Source: Chlamydiae bacterium Ga0074140 (lineage in GTDB: Bacteria; Chlamydiota; Chlamydiia; Chlamydiales; Rhabdochlamydiaceae). Taken from it: a stretch of DNA of 64,000 nt. The notes beneath the pieces were generated by a model that worked only from the letters and a program-made list of their open reading frames with translations, searched no databases and had not been told where the DNA came from. The DNA lies in contig LNES01000003.1 of NCBI GenBank assembly GCA_001464115.1, positions 434,001 to 498,000 on the forward strand. The letters are read 5' to 3'. The position numbers and the translations under genes were made by a program. Below are positions 23,247-32,492 of this stretch, in pieces (position 1 is the first letter of the stretch; each line of letters opens with the position of its first letter).

Positions 23247-24502
23247 GAAGGTCGCTTGCTCTTTTTATCTCCATTCTAGGCTTCTGGATTTTCAGCACAG
23301 CGCTGACTTTTCCAGAAAATCGTATGCTGCTTTTCTCCGATCTCGCAAGCGGCATTCTGCTCATCGTTTTGGGAGTTTTCTCTCTTCATCCGAAGAGAGA
23401 ATGGAGTTTGTGGTGTATTGTCCTCGTCGGTCTGTGGGTCCAATTTGCTTCCCTGCTCTTTTGGACCACACACCTTTGGCAGTATCTAAATGCGACTGCA
23501 TGTGGAATGGTGGCGATGATTTTAGCTCTCCATACTCTTTCACGTCCCCCTGTCTCTCCAAGAGCTGAGATCCCTTACAATGGCTGGTCGTTTAACCCCT
23601 CCTCGTGGAACTTTCGCATTCCGAATATTTTTTTCTCGTTGCTCTGCGCTTTTATTGCTCGCTACCTAGCCGCATTTCAGCTGGGGCTCATTCCGTCCGT
23701 CTGGGATCCCATTTTTGGAGATGGAACACACCAGGTTCTCACATCTACTGTTTCAGATATGTTCCCACTTTCAGACGCAGGGCTTGGCTCGCTTGCCTAT
23801 ATGATCGAAGCTCTGATGGGATTCCAAGGCGATGCACAGCGTTGGCGCACGATGCCGTGGGCAGTAGTTCTCTTTGGCTTTCTCGTTGTGCCTGTGAGCA
23901 TCGTCAGCATCACTCTGATCATTTTACAGCCAATTGCAGTTGGAGCGTGGTGCAGCTGGTGTCTTCTCATCGCCTTCATCATGGTCTTTATGATTCCTTT
24001 GGCTGTGGGGGAGTTCGTCGCAGGGTTGCGCTTTCTCCATCAGAGCGTGCGGCAAGGCAAACCATTTTGGAAACTCTTCTGGTACGGAGAGGATATCTCT
24101 GCAAAGGTCGTCTCCGCTCCCTTTGCAAGGCCAAACGCTTTTTTCTCTCCCTCAGGCGTTTCATTTCCGTGGAATTTGATGGTCTCCGCACTGCTGGGAT
24201 TGTGGATCATTTTTTCGGCACATCTCTTTCCTCTTCCTACTATTCTGGCAGACAGTGATTACATCTCCGGGCCCTTCATTTTTACGATCTCCATAGTTTC
24301 CTGTGCCGAGATCGTCCGTGCCGGCAGATTTTTGAATCTGCCCTTTGCGCTTTGGCTCATGATCGTGCCATGGTGGGCGGGAGAGATCACGCCCTGGGCA
24401 ATTTTGAACCATGTGGGAGTTGCCCTCGCCCTCATTCTCCTCGCTCTTCGCAAAGGCCCCGTCCACCAACGCTACGGCAAGCTCCAGCGCTTCATCTTCT
24501 AA
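23243..24502 (+). CDS. SPW-repeat / vitamin K epoxide reductase-like membrane protein
   Basis: A 419-aa polytopic membrane protein. The N-terminal third has two SPW-type repeats (LFSDLASGILLIVLGVFSLH and the following WSLWCIVLVGLWVQFASLLF). The middle is VKOR-like: an amphipathic loop with FPLSDAGLGSLAYMIEALMG, then a helix ending in CSWC (residues about 236-239), the redox-active C-x-x-C of VKOR. A second Cys pair typical of VKOR is not obvious. VKOR homologues re-oxidise periplasmic disulphide formers. Here a DsbA/DsbB pair already exists elsewhere in the window, and the partner gene is an epimerase, so the role is unclear. Confidence 0.72.
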   Translation: MRRSLALFISILGFWIFSTALTFPENRMLLFSDLASGILLIVLGVFSLHPKREWSLWCIVLVGLWVQFASLLFWTTHLWQYLNATACGMVAMILALHTLSRPPVSPRAEIPYNGWSFNPSSWNFRIPNIFFSLLCAFIARYLAAFQLGLIPSVWDPIFGDGTHQVLTSTVSDMFPLSDAGLGSLAYMIEALMGFQGDAQRWRTMPWAVVLFGFLVVPVSIVSITLIILQPIAVGAWCSWCLLIAFIMVFMIPLAVGEFVAGLRFLHQSVRQGKPFWKLFWYGEDISAKVVSAPFARPNAFFSPSGVSFPWNLMVSALLGLWIIFSAHLFPLPTILADSDYISGPFIFTISIVSCAEIVRAGRFLNLPFALWLMIVPWWAGEITPWAILNHVGVALALILLALRKGPVHQRYGKLQRFIF

Positions 24503-24536
24503 AATTGAACTAAAGCATTAAAATTCTTGGAATAAA

Positions 24537-25077
24537 AATAGACGTGCGGGGACAAGTCTTTCAGCTAGTCCCCTCTGCTCGCAAAGCTAAAGTGCCCCCG
24601 GCACTTTAGCTTGTCTCCGCAGCCCCTTGCGCCTCACCTCGCTTTGAAAAATCCTGTGCTCGGAGGCGGGGTGTGCGAGGCACTACCCCGCCCGCTCCGC
24701 TCTCCTGTGCCTTGATTTTTCTGTGCGATCTGAGTCGTCGGGCTGCTCTGTAGCTCCTGCTCCGAACCCGAAGAGCCATTGGGCTCTTCGGGTTGTAGTC
24801 GCAGTCATCTCGCAGTTCTAGTGAGCAAAGCTGGAAGAGGCTCCACGACGAAGGAGTGGAGAGGGAAGCGAAGCTCCAGCCCGAGGCTGCAGATGGCACA
24901 GAAGAATCGCGGCGCAGGAACGCCGAAGGCGTCGCGAGGTAGTGCTCGGCACACCTCGCTTCCGAGCACTCGATAATGCGCGTTCTTCGAAACGCGCATG
25001 CTCTTCAAAGCCAGGTGCAGCTCAAGAGGGCGGCAGGGAATACGGACACAAAGTGCCGTGTTCCCGACTCGTCTATT
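24537..25077. repeat. Foldback intergenic repeat, copy R4
   Basis: Fourth copy, same orientation and nearly the same length as R1. It starts AATAGACGTG (24537-24546) and ends CGTCTATT (25070-25077), giving perfect 8-bp terminal inverted repeats. The left half contains GGCGGGGTGTGCG..GCACTACCCCGCC. The central hairpin CCCGAAGAGCC-ATTG-GGCTCTTCGGG lies at about 24767-24792. The right half has GCAAAGCTGGAAGAGGCTCC and CACAAAGTGCCGTGTTCCCG. The stretch between the SPW-VKOR gene and the tRNAs holds nothing else that I can support. Confidence 0.8.
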
Positions 25078-25128
25078 CATCATCATCTGACTTTAATGTG
25101 TCAATTCTGTCTTCCAAAATTCTAGAGA

Positions 25129-25158
25129 TTGCGCGAAATGGCCTCTCTTCTGTATCGT
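25129..25158 (+). promoter_or_regulatory. Possible tRNA operon promoter
   Basis: TTGCGC (25129-25134), an 18-bp spacer and TATCGT (25153-25158), 23 bases before tRNA-Ala. A weak but correctly spaced housekeeping-type promoter. Confidence 0.3.
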
Positions 25159-25181
25159 GGTCTGTCTTACCAATTCTTTTA

Positions 25182-25254
25182 GGGGGCTTAGCTCAGTTGG
25201 TAGAGCATCAGATTTGCATTCTGAGGGTCAGGAGTTCGAATCTCCTAGCCTCCA
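25182..25254 (+). tRNA. tRNA-Ala (anticodon UGC)
   Basis: A 73-base cloverleaf. The acceptor GGGGGCT pairs with AGCCTCC (one G-T pair). D arm is GCTCAGTTGGTAGAGC, anticodon stem-loop TCAGA-TTTGCAT-TCTGA with anticodon TGC, and T arm GGAGTTCGAATCTCC, with discriminator A. No CCA is encoded. Eighteen bases before tRNA-Ile. Confidence 0.97.
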
Positions 25255-25272
25255 TCCTTAAAGATACGCTTC

Positions 25273-25346
25273 GCGGTTATAGCTCAGTTGGTTAGAGCGC
25301 GACACTGATAATGTCGAGGTCCCAAGTTCAAATCTTGGTAACCGCA
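25273..25346 (+). tRNA. tRNA-Ile (anticodon GAU)
   Basis: A 74-base cloverleaf. The acceptor GCGGTTA pairs with TAACCGC. D arm is AGCTCAGTTGGTTAGAGC, anticodon stem-loop CGACA-CTGATAA-TGTCG with anticodon GAT, and T arm CCAAGTTCAAATCTTGG, with discriminator A. The Ala-Ile pair is outside any rRNA operon and in the reverse of the common spacer order Ile-Ala. Confidence 0.97.
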
Positions 25347-25443
25347 CATTTCCTTTCAACATTTGCTGTTGTGGATAGAACGTCGTTAGCTCTTAAATTT
25401 TTTTTGGGACTGTGGCCGTTAAAATTAGAATGACTAACGGCGT

Positions 25444-26397
25444 TTAGCCCTCAGCGACTGGCTCTGGAGTTTTTTTTACTACGTAGCCTTGTTTGAGCTC
25501 AGCTTGATAGACCAGGAATAGGCCGAGAGAGACGACCCCTGTCGATGCAAAGATCGGCCAGGAGAGGGGCTCCCCGAGAAAGATTGCGCTGATGAAAGAG
25601 GCGAAGATCGGGCAGAGGAGTCCGACGAAGGAGAGGAATGTCGCGGTATATTTCTTCAGGAAATAGCCGTAAAGGTTGTAGCAGATCAGATTGGAGATCA
25701 CCGTTAGTCCGAGTGTGGTTTTAAGAAACGGGATCGTATTGGCCGCTGCAACAGGAAGTGGATTCCAGCTTTCGAGAAAGGGGGAGTTCGCTAGAGCCAT
25801 GACTCCACCGATGAGCATACTCGTGCCATTTGCCATGAGGGGAGAGACAGCGGAATCTTTCACAACGAGACGCAGAAGCACCCAGCCATAAACCGAACAG
25901 AGGGCAGCTCCCATCACCGCGAGCGCAGGCCATGAGAAGAAGGCAAAAGCGTTAAAGAGATCTTCCGCTCCGGTTTGCATGAAAAGCACAGGAACAAACC
26001 CGATAAAACCGATAAGTAGGCCGATCCACTTTCTGAGGTTCATCTTCTCTTTGAAATGGAAGTAGGAGAAGAGAGCAGCAAAGAAGGGGGAGAGACTGTA
26101 GAGGAAGCAGGTCTTTGCGGCGGAGAGGTACTGAAGCCCCCAGAATTCCAAAATATTTGTCAGGTAGATGCTAAAGAAGGCCAAAATCGTGAGTGAGAAA
26201 AATTGTTTGAGGGTGATCTTCAAGTCGGAGCGTTTAGCAACCCAGAGATAGCTCACCAGGATGATCCCGGCAAGGAGCATACGAAAGCCTGTCAAAAAGA
26301 TAGGAGGGGAGTATTGAAGGGCAACCTTTCCCAGCGAAAAAACGCTAGACCAGGCGGCATACATCATCAGTACAAAAAAGATTGACATGGCAGCCAT
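25444..26397 (-). CDS. EamA/DMT-family transporter
   Basis: A 317-aa membrane protein with ten hydrophobic helices arranged as two EamA repeats (WSSVFSLGKVALQYSPPIFL in the first, ending IGLLIGFIGFVPV; SLGLFLVYQAELK at the end). The family exports or imports metabolites. Some chlamydial members carry S-adenosylmethionine, but substrate cannot be assigned here. The start could also be the Met nine bases downstream. Transcribed alone, convergent with the tRNAs and divergent from mdh. Confidence 0.85.
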   Translation of the reverse strand: MAAMSIFFVLMMYAAWSSVFSLGKVALQYSPPIFLTGFRMLLAGIILVSYLWVAKRSDLKITLKQFFSLTILAFFSIYLTNILEFWGLQYLSAAKTCFLYSLSPFFAALFSYFHFKEKMNLRKWIGLLIGFIGFVPVLFMQTGAEDLFNAFAFFSWPALAVMGAALCSVYGWVLLRLVVKDSAVSPLMANGTSMLIGGVMALANSPFLESWNPLPVAAANTIPFLKTTLGLTVISNLICYNLYGYFLKKYTATFLSFVGLLCPIFASFISAIFLGEPLSWPIFASTGVVSLGLFLVYQAELKQGYVVKKTPEPVAEG

Positions 26398-26462
26398 TGT
26401 AACAGGCTTTGAAGAGTAAAGTCAATTTGACATATTCCTAGGCGGCCCATAGAATCCGCCTT

Positions 26463-27455
26463 ATGGCAAAAAAATCTTTAAAGAGGGTGGCTGTGACCGG
26501 CGGTGCGGGTCAGATCGCGTATAGCCTTCTATTCCGTATCGCCTCTGGCGAACTTTTTGGAAATGATCAACCGATCGCTCTTCATATTCTTGAGTTGCCC
26601 GCGTCTCTCCCAGCACTTGCTGGGGTTGTGATGGAGCTGGAAGATTGCGCCTTTCCTCTTTTACAAGAGGTGCATATTGGGTCAAATCCTGAAGAGGTTT
26701 TTTCAGGTGTAAATTATGCATTTCTCGTGGGAGCCAAACCGCGCGGACCTGGCATGGAAAGAAAAGACCTTCTACAAGAGAACGGAAAGATCTTTGTCGA
26801 GCAGGGGAAGGCTCTCGATGCTTTCGCGGCAAAAGACTTAATCGTTCTTGTTGTGGGGAATCCCTGCAATACTAACTGCCTTATTACTCTCAAAAATGCA
26901 CCGAGCAAAGATCCTTCGCGATTTTTTGCGATGATGAGCCTGGATGAGAATCGTGCGATCTCGCAGCTCGCGAAAAAAGCTGGAGTCTCTGTTTCCGAAG
27001 TGGAAAATATCGCTGTTTGGGGGAACCACTCCTCGACGCAGGTTCCCGATTTTCTCCATGCAAAAATTTCTGGAAAACCCTTGCCTCAAGTGATCGGAGA
27101 CAAGAAGTGGCTAGAAGGGGAATTTATGACAATCGTCCAGAAAAGAGGCGCTGAAGTGATTGCTGCGAGAGGAAAGTCTTCCGCAGCATCAGCCGCAAAT
27201 GCCGCAATTGATGCGATGCGCTCCATCGTATTTCCAACGCCGCAAGGAAAATGGTTTTCGTGTGCGCATCTCGCTAAAGGAAACCCCTACGGTATACAGG
27301 AAGATCTAGTCTTCTCCTTCCCCTGCAGAAGCAAAGGCGATGGGGTCGTGGAGATTATCAGCGGACTTGAGCTTGATCCATTTCTCAAAGCGAAGATCGC
27401 CGCTTCCGAAAAAGAGCTTCTTGAAGAGAAAAAACTAATTGAGCAGATGCTATGA
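26463..27455 (+). CDS. mdh: Malate dehydrogenase
   Basis: A 330-aa NAD-dependent enzyme (malate to oxaloacetate), of the cytosolic-type MDH subgroup. Motifs: [20 protein letters not shown] (NAD site), [14 protein letters not shown] (mobile loop with substrate Args), [11 protein letters not shown], and [13 protein letters not shown] with the catalytic His. No clear Shine-Dalgarno is seen. It overlaps the citrate synthase gene by four bases, forming an mdh-gltA operon that supplies and consumes oxaloacetate. Confidence 0.95.
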   Translation: MAKKSLKRVAVTGGAGQIAYSLLFRIASGELFGNDQPIALHILELPASLPALAGVVMELEDCAFPLLQEVHIGSNPEEVFSGVNYAFLVGAKPRGPGMERKDLLQENGKIFVEQGKALDAFAAKDLIVLVVGNPCNTNCLITLKNAPSKDPSRFFAMMSLDENRAISQLAKKAGVSVSEVENIAVWGNHSSTQVPDFLHAKISGKPLPQVIGDKKWLEGEFMTIVQKRGAEVIAARGKSSAASAANAAIDAMRSIVFPTPQGKWFSCAHLAKGNPYGIQEDLVFSFPCRSKGDGVVEIISGLELDPFLKAKIAASEKELLEEKKLIEQML

Positions 27456-28609
27456 GTTCAGACGTCCTATTTCAGATTACAAAAGATCTTCTCGAAAGCG
27501 GCCTGAGAGGCTTTCCAGTTGGTTATTGCACAACTTCGTATGTCGATCCACAGAATGGGCTCTTCTACGTCGATAAGCCTGTGGATGAGGTGGCCTTTTG
27601 GGAGCCGCAAGAGGTGATCTACCTTCTCTATTATGGAAAAAAGGGGAGCGAAGCGGAAGTTGCACACTTCTATGAAGATTTCCAAAAAAGAGCAGAATGC
27701 TCTAAGGAAACGCTGCGGCATATCTATGCGCTTCCCAGAGAAGGACATCCGATGGATCTCTTTTCAGCGGCTCTTCTCATTTTGGGAATGTTTGAGGGGA
27801 AGGGAGATTATCGAGAAGATTGCCTCAATCTGATTGCCAAAGCTCCACATCTTGCAGCCGCGGTGATCAATCATCATGCAGGTTGGGGAGAGACACCAGC
27901 TCCACGCAAAGATCTCGGCTACATGGAAAATTTTGCGCAGATGGTGCGCGTGCCTAACGGCAATCCAAAAAATCTCACAGAAGTTTTTAAGCTTTTTAAT
28001 ATTTTACACTACGACCATGGCGGAGGAAACCTTTCAACGTTTGTGGGCAAGGCAGTGGCTTCTGGGCTAGAGCCGATGTATGGATCGATCGCGTCTGCGA
28101 TGTGCGCTCTCGCCGGGCCTCGGCATGGAAGGGCGAATCAAGACTGCCTGGAGTTCGCGCAAGAGGTTCTAAAAGCTGTAGGAGAAAAGGCCACCGCTAA
28201 GCAGGTAGAGGAGTTTATTCGAGAGAGGCTGCGGAACAACCAGCTGGTCTTTGGTTTTGGCCATGCTGTTCTTCGCGTTGAGGATCCGCGTGCCACTGTG
28301 CTTTACAACTACGCGCAAAAACATTTTCCGCATCATCCGCTCGTCAAAATCTCACTCCTCCTACGCACCGAGGGATCAAAAGTTCTCGCCGAAAATCCCA
28401 AAATTTCCGATCCCCATCCGAATGTCGATGCAGTCTCCGGAACCGTTTTGACAGCAGCCGGCTTTGGCTATCCCGAGTACTATACAGTCCTCTTCGGCCT
28501 TGCCCGCATCGTCGGCATCAGCATCCAGATCGTCTACGAGCGGTGCGAAGCGCGCGGAGGCAAGGGGACCCCCATCGTCCGTCCCAAGTACCTCTTCAAA
28601 AAAAGATAA
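27452..28609 (+). CDS. gltA: Citrate synthase
   Basis: A 385-aa enzyme that condenses acetyl-CoA and oxaloacetate. The catalytic triad is visible: His in [12 protein letters not shown], His in [15 protein letters not shown], and Asp in [10 protein letters not shown]. Other family motifs are [20 protein letters not shown] and the C-terminal ARIVGISIQ. It is ATGA-coupled to mdh. Chlamydiaceae lack citrate synthase, so its presence supports an environmental chlamydia with a more complete TCA cycle. Confidence 0.94.
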   Translation: MSSDVLFQITKDLLESGLRGFPVGYCTTSYVDPQNGLFYVDKPVDEVAFWEPQEVIYLLYYGKKGSEAEVAHFYEDFQKRAECSKETLRHIYALPREGHPMDLFSAALLILGMFEGKGDYREDCLNLIAKAPHLAAAVINHHAGWGETPAPRKDLGYMENFAQMVRVPNGNPKNLTEVFKLFNILHYDHGGGNLSTFVGKAVASGLEPMYGSIASAMCALAGPRHGRANQDCLEFAQEVLKAVGEKATAKQVEEFIRERLRNNQLVFGFGHAVLRVEDPRATVLYNYAQKHFPHHPLVKISLLLRTEGSKVLAENPKISDPHPNVDAVSGTVLTAAGFGYPEYYTVLFGLARIVGISIQIVYERCEARGGKGTPIVRPKYLFKKR

Positions 28610-28662
28610 ATATATCAGTTCTGCACTTCATCTTTACTCGTCTTAAGAGTATCCTTCTCTCT

Positions 28663-29619
28663 ATGAAAATTGCGGTGATTGGCGCAGGCCTGTGCGGGCT
28701 TGCGGTTAGCTACTATCTCTTGGAAGCTGGCTGTTCTGTCGATCTTTTTGATGAGAAGGGGGTCGGTGGAGGGGCATCGGGTATCGCCTGCGGTCTTATC
28801 CACCCCTATCCGGGGGAAGAGAGTAAGCGCAGCTGGCGGGCCGATGAAGCGCTCCACGCCTCTCATGAACTCTTTGCGAAGGCGGGTGAATTTCCTCACA
28901 AAGAGATTGTGCGGGTGGGTCGAACAGAAGAGGAGCGAGAAGCGTTGCGAAAAGCTCTTCTTCTTCATGATGATGTCGAGGAACGCGAGGGCGTATTTAT
29001 CATTAAAAGCGGAATGACGGTAAATGTCAGCAGCTACCTGCAGAAACTCTGGGCGCTTTGCAAATCCAAAGGAGCTCATCTACACTTCGAGCGCATCCAA
29101 AATCTAGAACTACTCGCAGCTTATGATCAGATCGTGATTGCGGCGGGTGCGGGAACTCCATTTTTTTCTGAGTGTAAAGAGCTGAATGTGCAAAAATTGA
29201 AAGGACAGCTTCTTCTCTGCTCATATCCTGCAGGGTTTTCTCCACTTGAGAGGAGCCTAATCGGCAAGGGGTATGTCGCTTTGGGAGAGAATAAGGATGA
29301 GTGCGTGCTTGGCTCGACATATGAAAGAAGCTTTACAACAGAGGCGCCCGATATTAAAAAAGCAAAAGAGGAGATCCTGCCGAAGGTTACAACATTTTTC
29401 CCGCGTGCAGGCGATCTGGTGATCAAAGAGTGTCGTGCGGCTGTTCGTCTAATGCGCAGAGGACACTATCTTCCCTATGTGCGCAAAGTGGGAAAGAAGA
29501 ACTGGGTTTGCACAGCAATGGGATCGAGGGGGCTTCTCTACCATGCATTTGCAGGAAAAATGCTTGCGCGGGCCATCATTGCAAACGATGAGACAAAAAT
29601 TTTACCGGAGCTGACGTAA
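28663..29619 (+). CDS. FAD-dependent oxidoreductase of the D-amino-acid oxidase/MnmC-C family
   Basis: A 318-aa flavoprotein. The N-terminal dinucleotide fold is IGAGLCGLAVSYYLLEAG, followed by GGGASGIACGLIHPY (a DAO/MnmC-like G-A-S-G motif). The C-terminal RLMRRGHYLPYVRK and GSRGLLYHAF motifs resemble the FAD-binding end of glycine oxidase and MnmC-C. Substrate is unknown. Chlamydia has a D-amino-acid dehydrogenase-like gene beside mdh, and this looks like its counterpart. The ATG at 28663 is 51 bases after gltA; longer starts would run into gltA. It is followed after one base by the MBL gene. Confidence 0.8.
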   Translation: MKIAVIGAGLCGLAVSYYLLEAGCSVDLFDEKGVGGGASGIACGLIHPYPGEESKRSWRADEALHASHELFAKAGEFPHKEIVRVGRTEEEREALRKALLLHDDVEEREGVFIIKSGMTVNVSSYLQKLWALCKSKGAHLHFERIQNLELLAAYDQIVIAAGAGTPFFSECKELNVQKLKGQLLLCSYPAGFSPLERSLIGKGYVALGENKDECVLGSTYERSFTTEAPDIKKAKEEILPKVTTFFPRAGDLVIKECRAAVRLMRRGHYLPYVRKVGKKNWVCTAMGSRGLLYHAFAGKMLARAIIANDETKILPELT

Positions 29620-29620
29620 A

Positions 29621-30406
29621 ATGCGAGGAGAGCTTCTCTTTTTGGGAACAGGCGGCTCGGCGGGGGTGCCAATGATCGGCTGCCACTGCAAGGTGTGCCT
29701 CTCCACATCCGCCCGCAACAAAAGGCTGCGCACATCTGCTCTTGTTCAAATAGACGGCAAAAATTTTCTCATCGACGTCGGTCCCGATTTTCGGATGCAA
29801 GCTCTCACGCACAAGATCGAGCGACTCGATGGAGTTCTCCTCACCCACACCCACTACGATCACATCGGAGGGATCGACGATCTGCGCTCCTACTATTTTT
29901 TGCAGAAAGGAAAATTACCCTGTCTTCTGTCACAGGAGACTTTTGAGGAGGTCAAGGTCTGCTATCACTATCTGATGAAACCTTTGAAGGATGGTCATAC
30001 CATTTGTGCGCAGCTCGACTTTTTTGTCTTGGAGAAAGATTTTGGAAAGGTCACATTTGGGGATCTCGAATGGAAGTATGTGAGCTATCACCAGGCAGAT
30101 ATGAAAGTGACAGGATTTTGCTTGGGTAATCTCTCTTACATCAGTGATATCCGACGCTATCCGGAAACGCTTGTGCCTGCGCTGATGGGAACGGAAAATC
30201 TCGTCTTAAGTGCTTTGCGTCAAACTCCAACGCAGATGCATTTTGGCTTGGATGAAGCTATTGAATTCTCTGAGAAGGTCGGAGCTAAAGAGACCTGGAT
30301 TACTCATGTGTCGCACGATCTTGATTACGAAGAAATAAGCCAAAAGCTCCCGCGCAATGTGCATCTCAGCTATGATGGTTTGAAAATTCCCTTTGAGATG
30401 AAATGA
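29621..30406 (+). CDS. Metallo-beta-lactamase fold hydrolase (PhnP-like)
   Basis: A 261-aa MBL-fold enzyme. It has the metal motif THTHYDHIGGIDDLR (HxHxDH), LIDVGPDFRMQ, a later His in SYHQADMKVTGF, and ITHVSHDLDYE near the end. The N-terminal GCHCKVC provides extra Cys ligands, as in PhnP-type phosphoribosyl cyclic phosphodiesterases. It hydrolyses a phosphoester or similar bond; the actual substrate is not known. It is ATGA-coupled to hflX, an order also seen in Chlamydiaceae. Confidence 0.85.
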   Translation: MRGELLFLGTGGSAGVPMIGCHCKVCLSTSARNKRLRTSALVQIDGKNFLIDVGPDFRMQALTHKIERLDGVLLTHTHYDHIGGIDDLRSYYFLQKGKLPCLLSQETFEEVKVCYHYLMKPLKDGHTICAQLDFFVLEKDFGKVTFGDLEWKYVSYHQADMKVTGFCLGNLSYISDIRRYPETLVPALMGTENLVLSALRQTPTQMHFGLDEAIEFSEKVGAKETWITHVSHDLDYEEISQKLPRNVHLSYDGLKIPFEMK

Positions 30407-31728
30407 AAGAACCTCAGCTGAACATTCCCAAGGAGCCGCATGAACTGAAGCGTTTCAAGACGGCTCTTTTGATCGCCACCTATTCTCCGGGCGCAGATCG
30501 AGCTCTTTGCGAAGAGTTTTTAAATGAGCTTGAGCGGTTGTGTGAGACCTTTGGGCTTCAAGTCGTGGATAAGATTCCCTGTTCAATCAGAAAGATCGAT
30601 GCCGCGACCTTTCTTGGAGAGGGAAAGATTGATGAGCTTGTAGCAAAAGCAGAGAAAGCTGGCGCCGAGGTGATCATCTTCGATGATGAGATCTCACCAC
30701 AGCAGCAGCGCAACCTCGAGAAGATTTTCCAAAAACCTGTGATCGATCGGACGGAGCTGATCATCGAGGTCTTTGCTCAACGTGCACAGACAAATGAAGC
30801 GCGTCTCCAGATCGAACTCGCCAAGATTCGCTACCAGATCCCACGCCTAAAAAGATTATGGACGCACCTTGAAAGACAGGCTGGCGGTGGCGGATTTATG
30901 GGAGGCCCTGGTGAAAAGCAGATCGAGCTCGACAAACGGATGCTCAAACACCGGATGATCCGTCTCGAGAAGGAGATCAAGGCGGTTGCGGCAAAACGGG
31001 AAGTACAGCGCTCTCTTCGATTGCGTACGGGCGTTCCTACATTTGCAATTGTGGGATATACAAATGCTGGCAAATCCACTCTTTTAAAAGCGCTCACAAA
31101 AGCAGAAGTCCTCGTTGAGGATAAACTTTTTGCAACGCTCGATACCACCACACGAAAATTCATTCTACCCAATAAGCAAGAGATCCTGCTCGTCGATACA
31201 GTGGGATTCATCCGCAAAATTCCCCACACGCTCGTTGCGGCTTTCAAGAGCACGCTCGAGGAGGCTGTGCATACCGATATTCTGCTCCACCTCATCGATG
31301 TGAGCAGCACGAATCCAGAGCAGCAAGCAGAGGCCACGCACGAGGTTCTCAAAGAGCTCCATGCGCTCGACCACCCGATCATTACTGTGCTGAATAAGAT
31401 CGATCAGTGTGAAAATCCTCTCGTCCTACAAAAACTGCGCATCAAGTATCCCAAGACAGTCGAGATCTCTGCACTACATGGCACCGGTTTTGATCGATTG
31501 ATGGAGATGATGATGCAGGAGGTCTCCAATCTTCGGAAACGGGTTAAATTACGTATCCCGCAAAGCCATTACGCGCTCGTCAGTGAACTCATGAGAGAGG
31601 GAAGAGTCATCCAATCTGAGTATGAAGAGAATGACATCCTTTTAATCATTGAAATTCCCGCCGCGCTCGAATATAAGATATCTCAATTTATTTATGATGA
31701 ACGTTCCTCTTCAGGATCGCCCTCGTGA
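30403..31728 (+). CDS. hflX: GTPase HflX
   Basis: A 441-aa ribosome-associated GTPase that splits or rescues stalled ribosomes. The N-terminal HflX domain (residues 20-200) includes FLGEGKIDELV, FDDEISPQQQRNLE and the glycine-rich GGGGFMGGPGEKQIELDKR. The G domain follows: G1 GYTNAGKS (218-225), DTVGFIRKIP (G3) and NKID (G4). It overlaps radC by 35 bases. Confidence 0.95.
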   Translation: MKEPQLNIPKEPHELKRFKTALLIATYSPGADRALCEEFLNELERLCETFGLQVVDKIPCSIRKIDAATFLGEGKIDELVAKAEKAGAEVIIFDDEISPQQQRNLEKIFQKPVIDRTELIIEVFAQRAQTNEARLQIELAKIRYQIPRLKRLWTHLERQAGGGGFMGGPGEKQIELDKRMLKHRMIRLEKEIKAVAAKREVQRSLRLRTGVPTFAIVGYTNAGKSTLLKALTKAEVLVEDKLFATLDTTTRKFILPNKQEILLVDTVGFIRKIPHTLVAAFKSTLEEAVHTDILLHLIDVSSTNPEQQAEATHEVLKELHALDHPIITVLNKIDQCENPLVLQKLRIKYPKTVEISALHGTGFDRLMEMMMQEVSNLRKRVKLRIPQSHYALVSELMREGRVIQSEYEENDILLIIEIPAALEYKISQFIYDERSSSGSPS

Positions 31729-32386
31729 ACGGTTGCTTCGTTTTGGCCCAGAGGCCTTAGCGCTTCCGGAGCTTCTTGCCATTTTTCTTGGCACAGGAAC
31801 AAAAGATAAATCGGTTCTCATCCTCGCACAAGAGCTCGTCTTAAAATTTGGGGGTATTCAAGGACTTCTTGATGCGTCTGTTGAAGAGCTTAAAGAGGTA
31901 AAGGGGATTGGTGAAGCCAAAGCAGTTCAGCTCAAAGCGGTTTTTGCTGTTGCGGAACGCGCTGTAAAAAGCTCTGTGCAGATCAAACCGCTCATCCAGA
32001 CACCAGAGCAGGCATACGACATTGCTCGCGATCTCATCGCTGAGCAGAAGCAGGAGGTCATTCTCGTGCTACTACGTGATTCTAGAGGAAGGATGTTTCA
32101 TCACGAGATCGTGGGCATTGGAACCCTTTCTGAGGTGCTATTTCATCCCCGCGAAATTTTCTATCCTGCTGTGCGGCACAAGGCGTTCAGCATCATCGTC
32201 GCACACAACCATCCCAGCGGCGACCCCTCTCCATCCGAACCCGATCTCGAGCTCACTCGCACGCTCCTTCACTGCAGCCGCGTGATGAGCATCGCCCTCG
32301 AGGATCACCTCATCGTCACAAGAAATGCCTTCACCTCCCTCCGCGAAATAGGCCTTCTCGGGCAGAGGCTAGTGTACATTTGTTAG
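31694..32386 (+). CDS. radC: RadC/JAMM family protein
   Basis: A 230-aa protein. The N-terminal helix-hairpin-helix region (LLDASVEELKEVKGIGEAKA) is followed by the RadC/MPN+ core, with the JAMM metal motif AHNHPSGDPSPSEPD (HxHx7SxxD) and EDHLIV. RadC was named for DNA repair but its biochemical role is uncertain. The start is taken at MMNVPLQDRPRER; there is no strong Shine-Dalgarno. Its 5' end overlaps hflX. Confidence 0.92.
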   Translation: MMNVPLQDRPRERLLRFGPEALALPELLAIFLGTGTKDKSVLILAQELVLKFGGIQGLLDASVEELKEVKGIGEAKAVQLKAVFAVAERAVKSSVQIKPLIQTPEQAYDIARDLIAEQKQEVILVLLRDSRGRMFHHEIVGIGTLSEVLFHPREIFYPAVRHKAFSIIVAHNHPSGDPSPSEPDLELTRTLLHCSRVMSIALEDHLIVTRNAFTSLREIGLLGQRLVYIC

Positions 32387-32398
32387 TAAGGAGAAAGA

Positions 32399-32445
32399 GA
32401 GATCGGGCACGGGCACGGACGCGGGCACGAAAGAAAGAGGGAATT
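32399..32445. repeat. GGGCACG hexamer-type repeat
   Basis: GATCGGGCACGGGCACGGAC followed by GCGGGCACGAAAGAAAGAGG, between convergent radC and marC. Same family as the tracts at 10987 and 33149. Confidence 0.7.
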
Positions 32446-32492
32446 TTTCTTTCTTTAGTTCAGCATTCATCACTCATCGTTCATCGCTTCTT

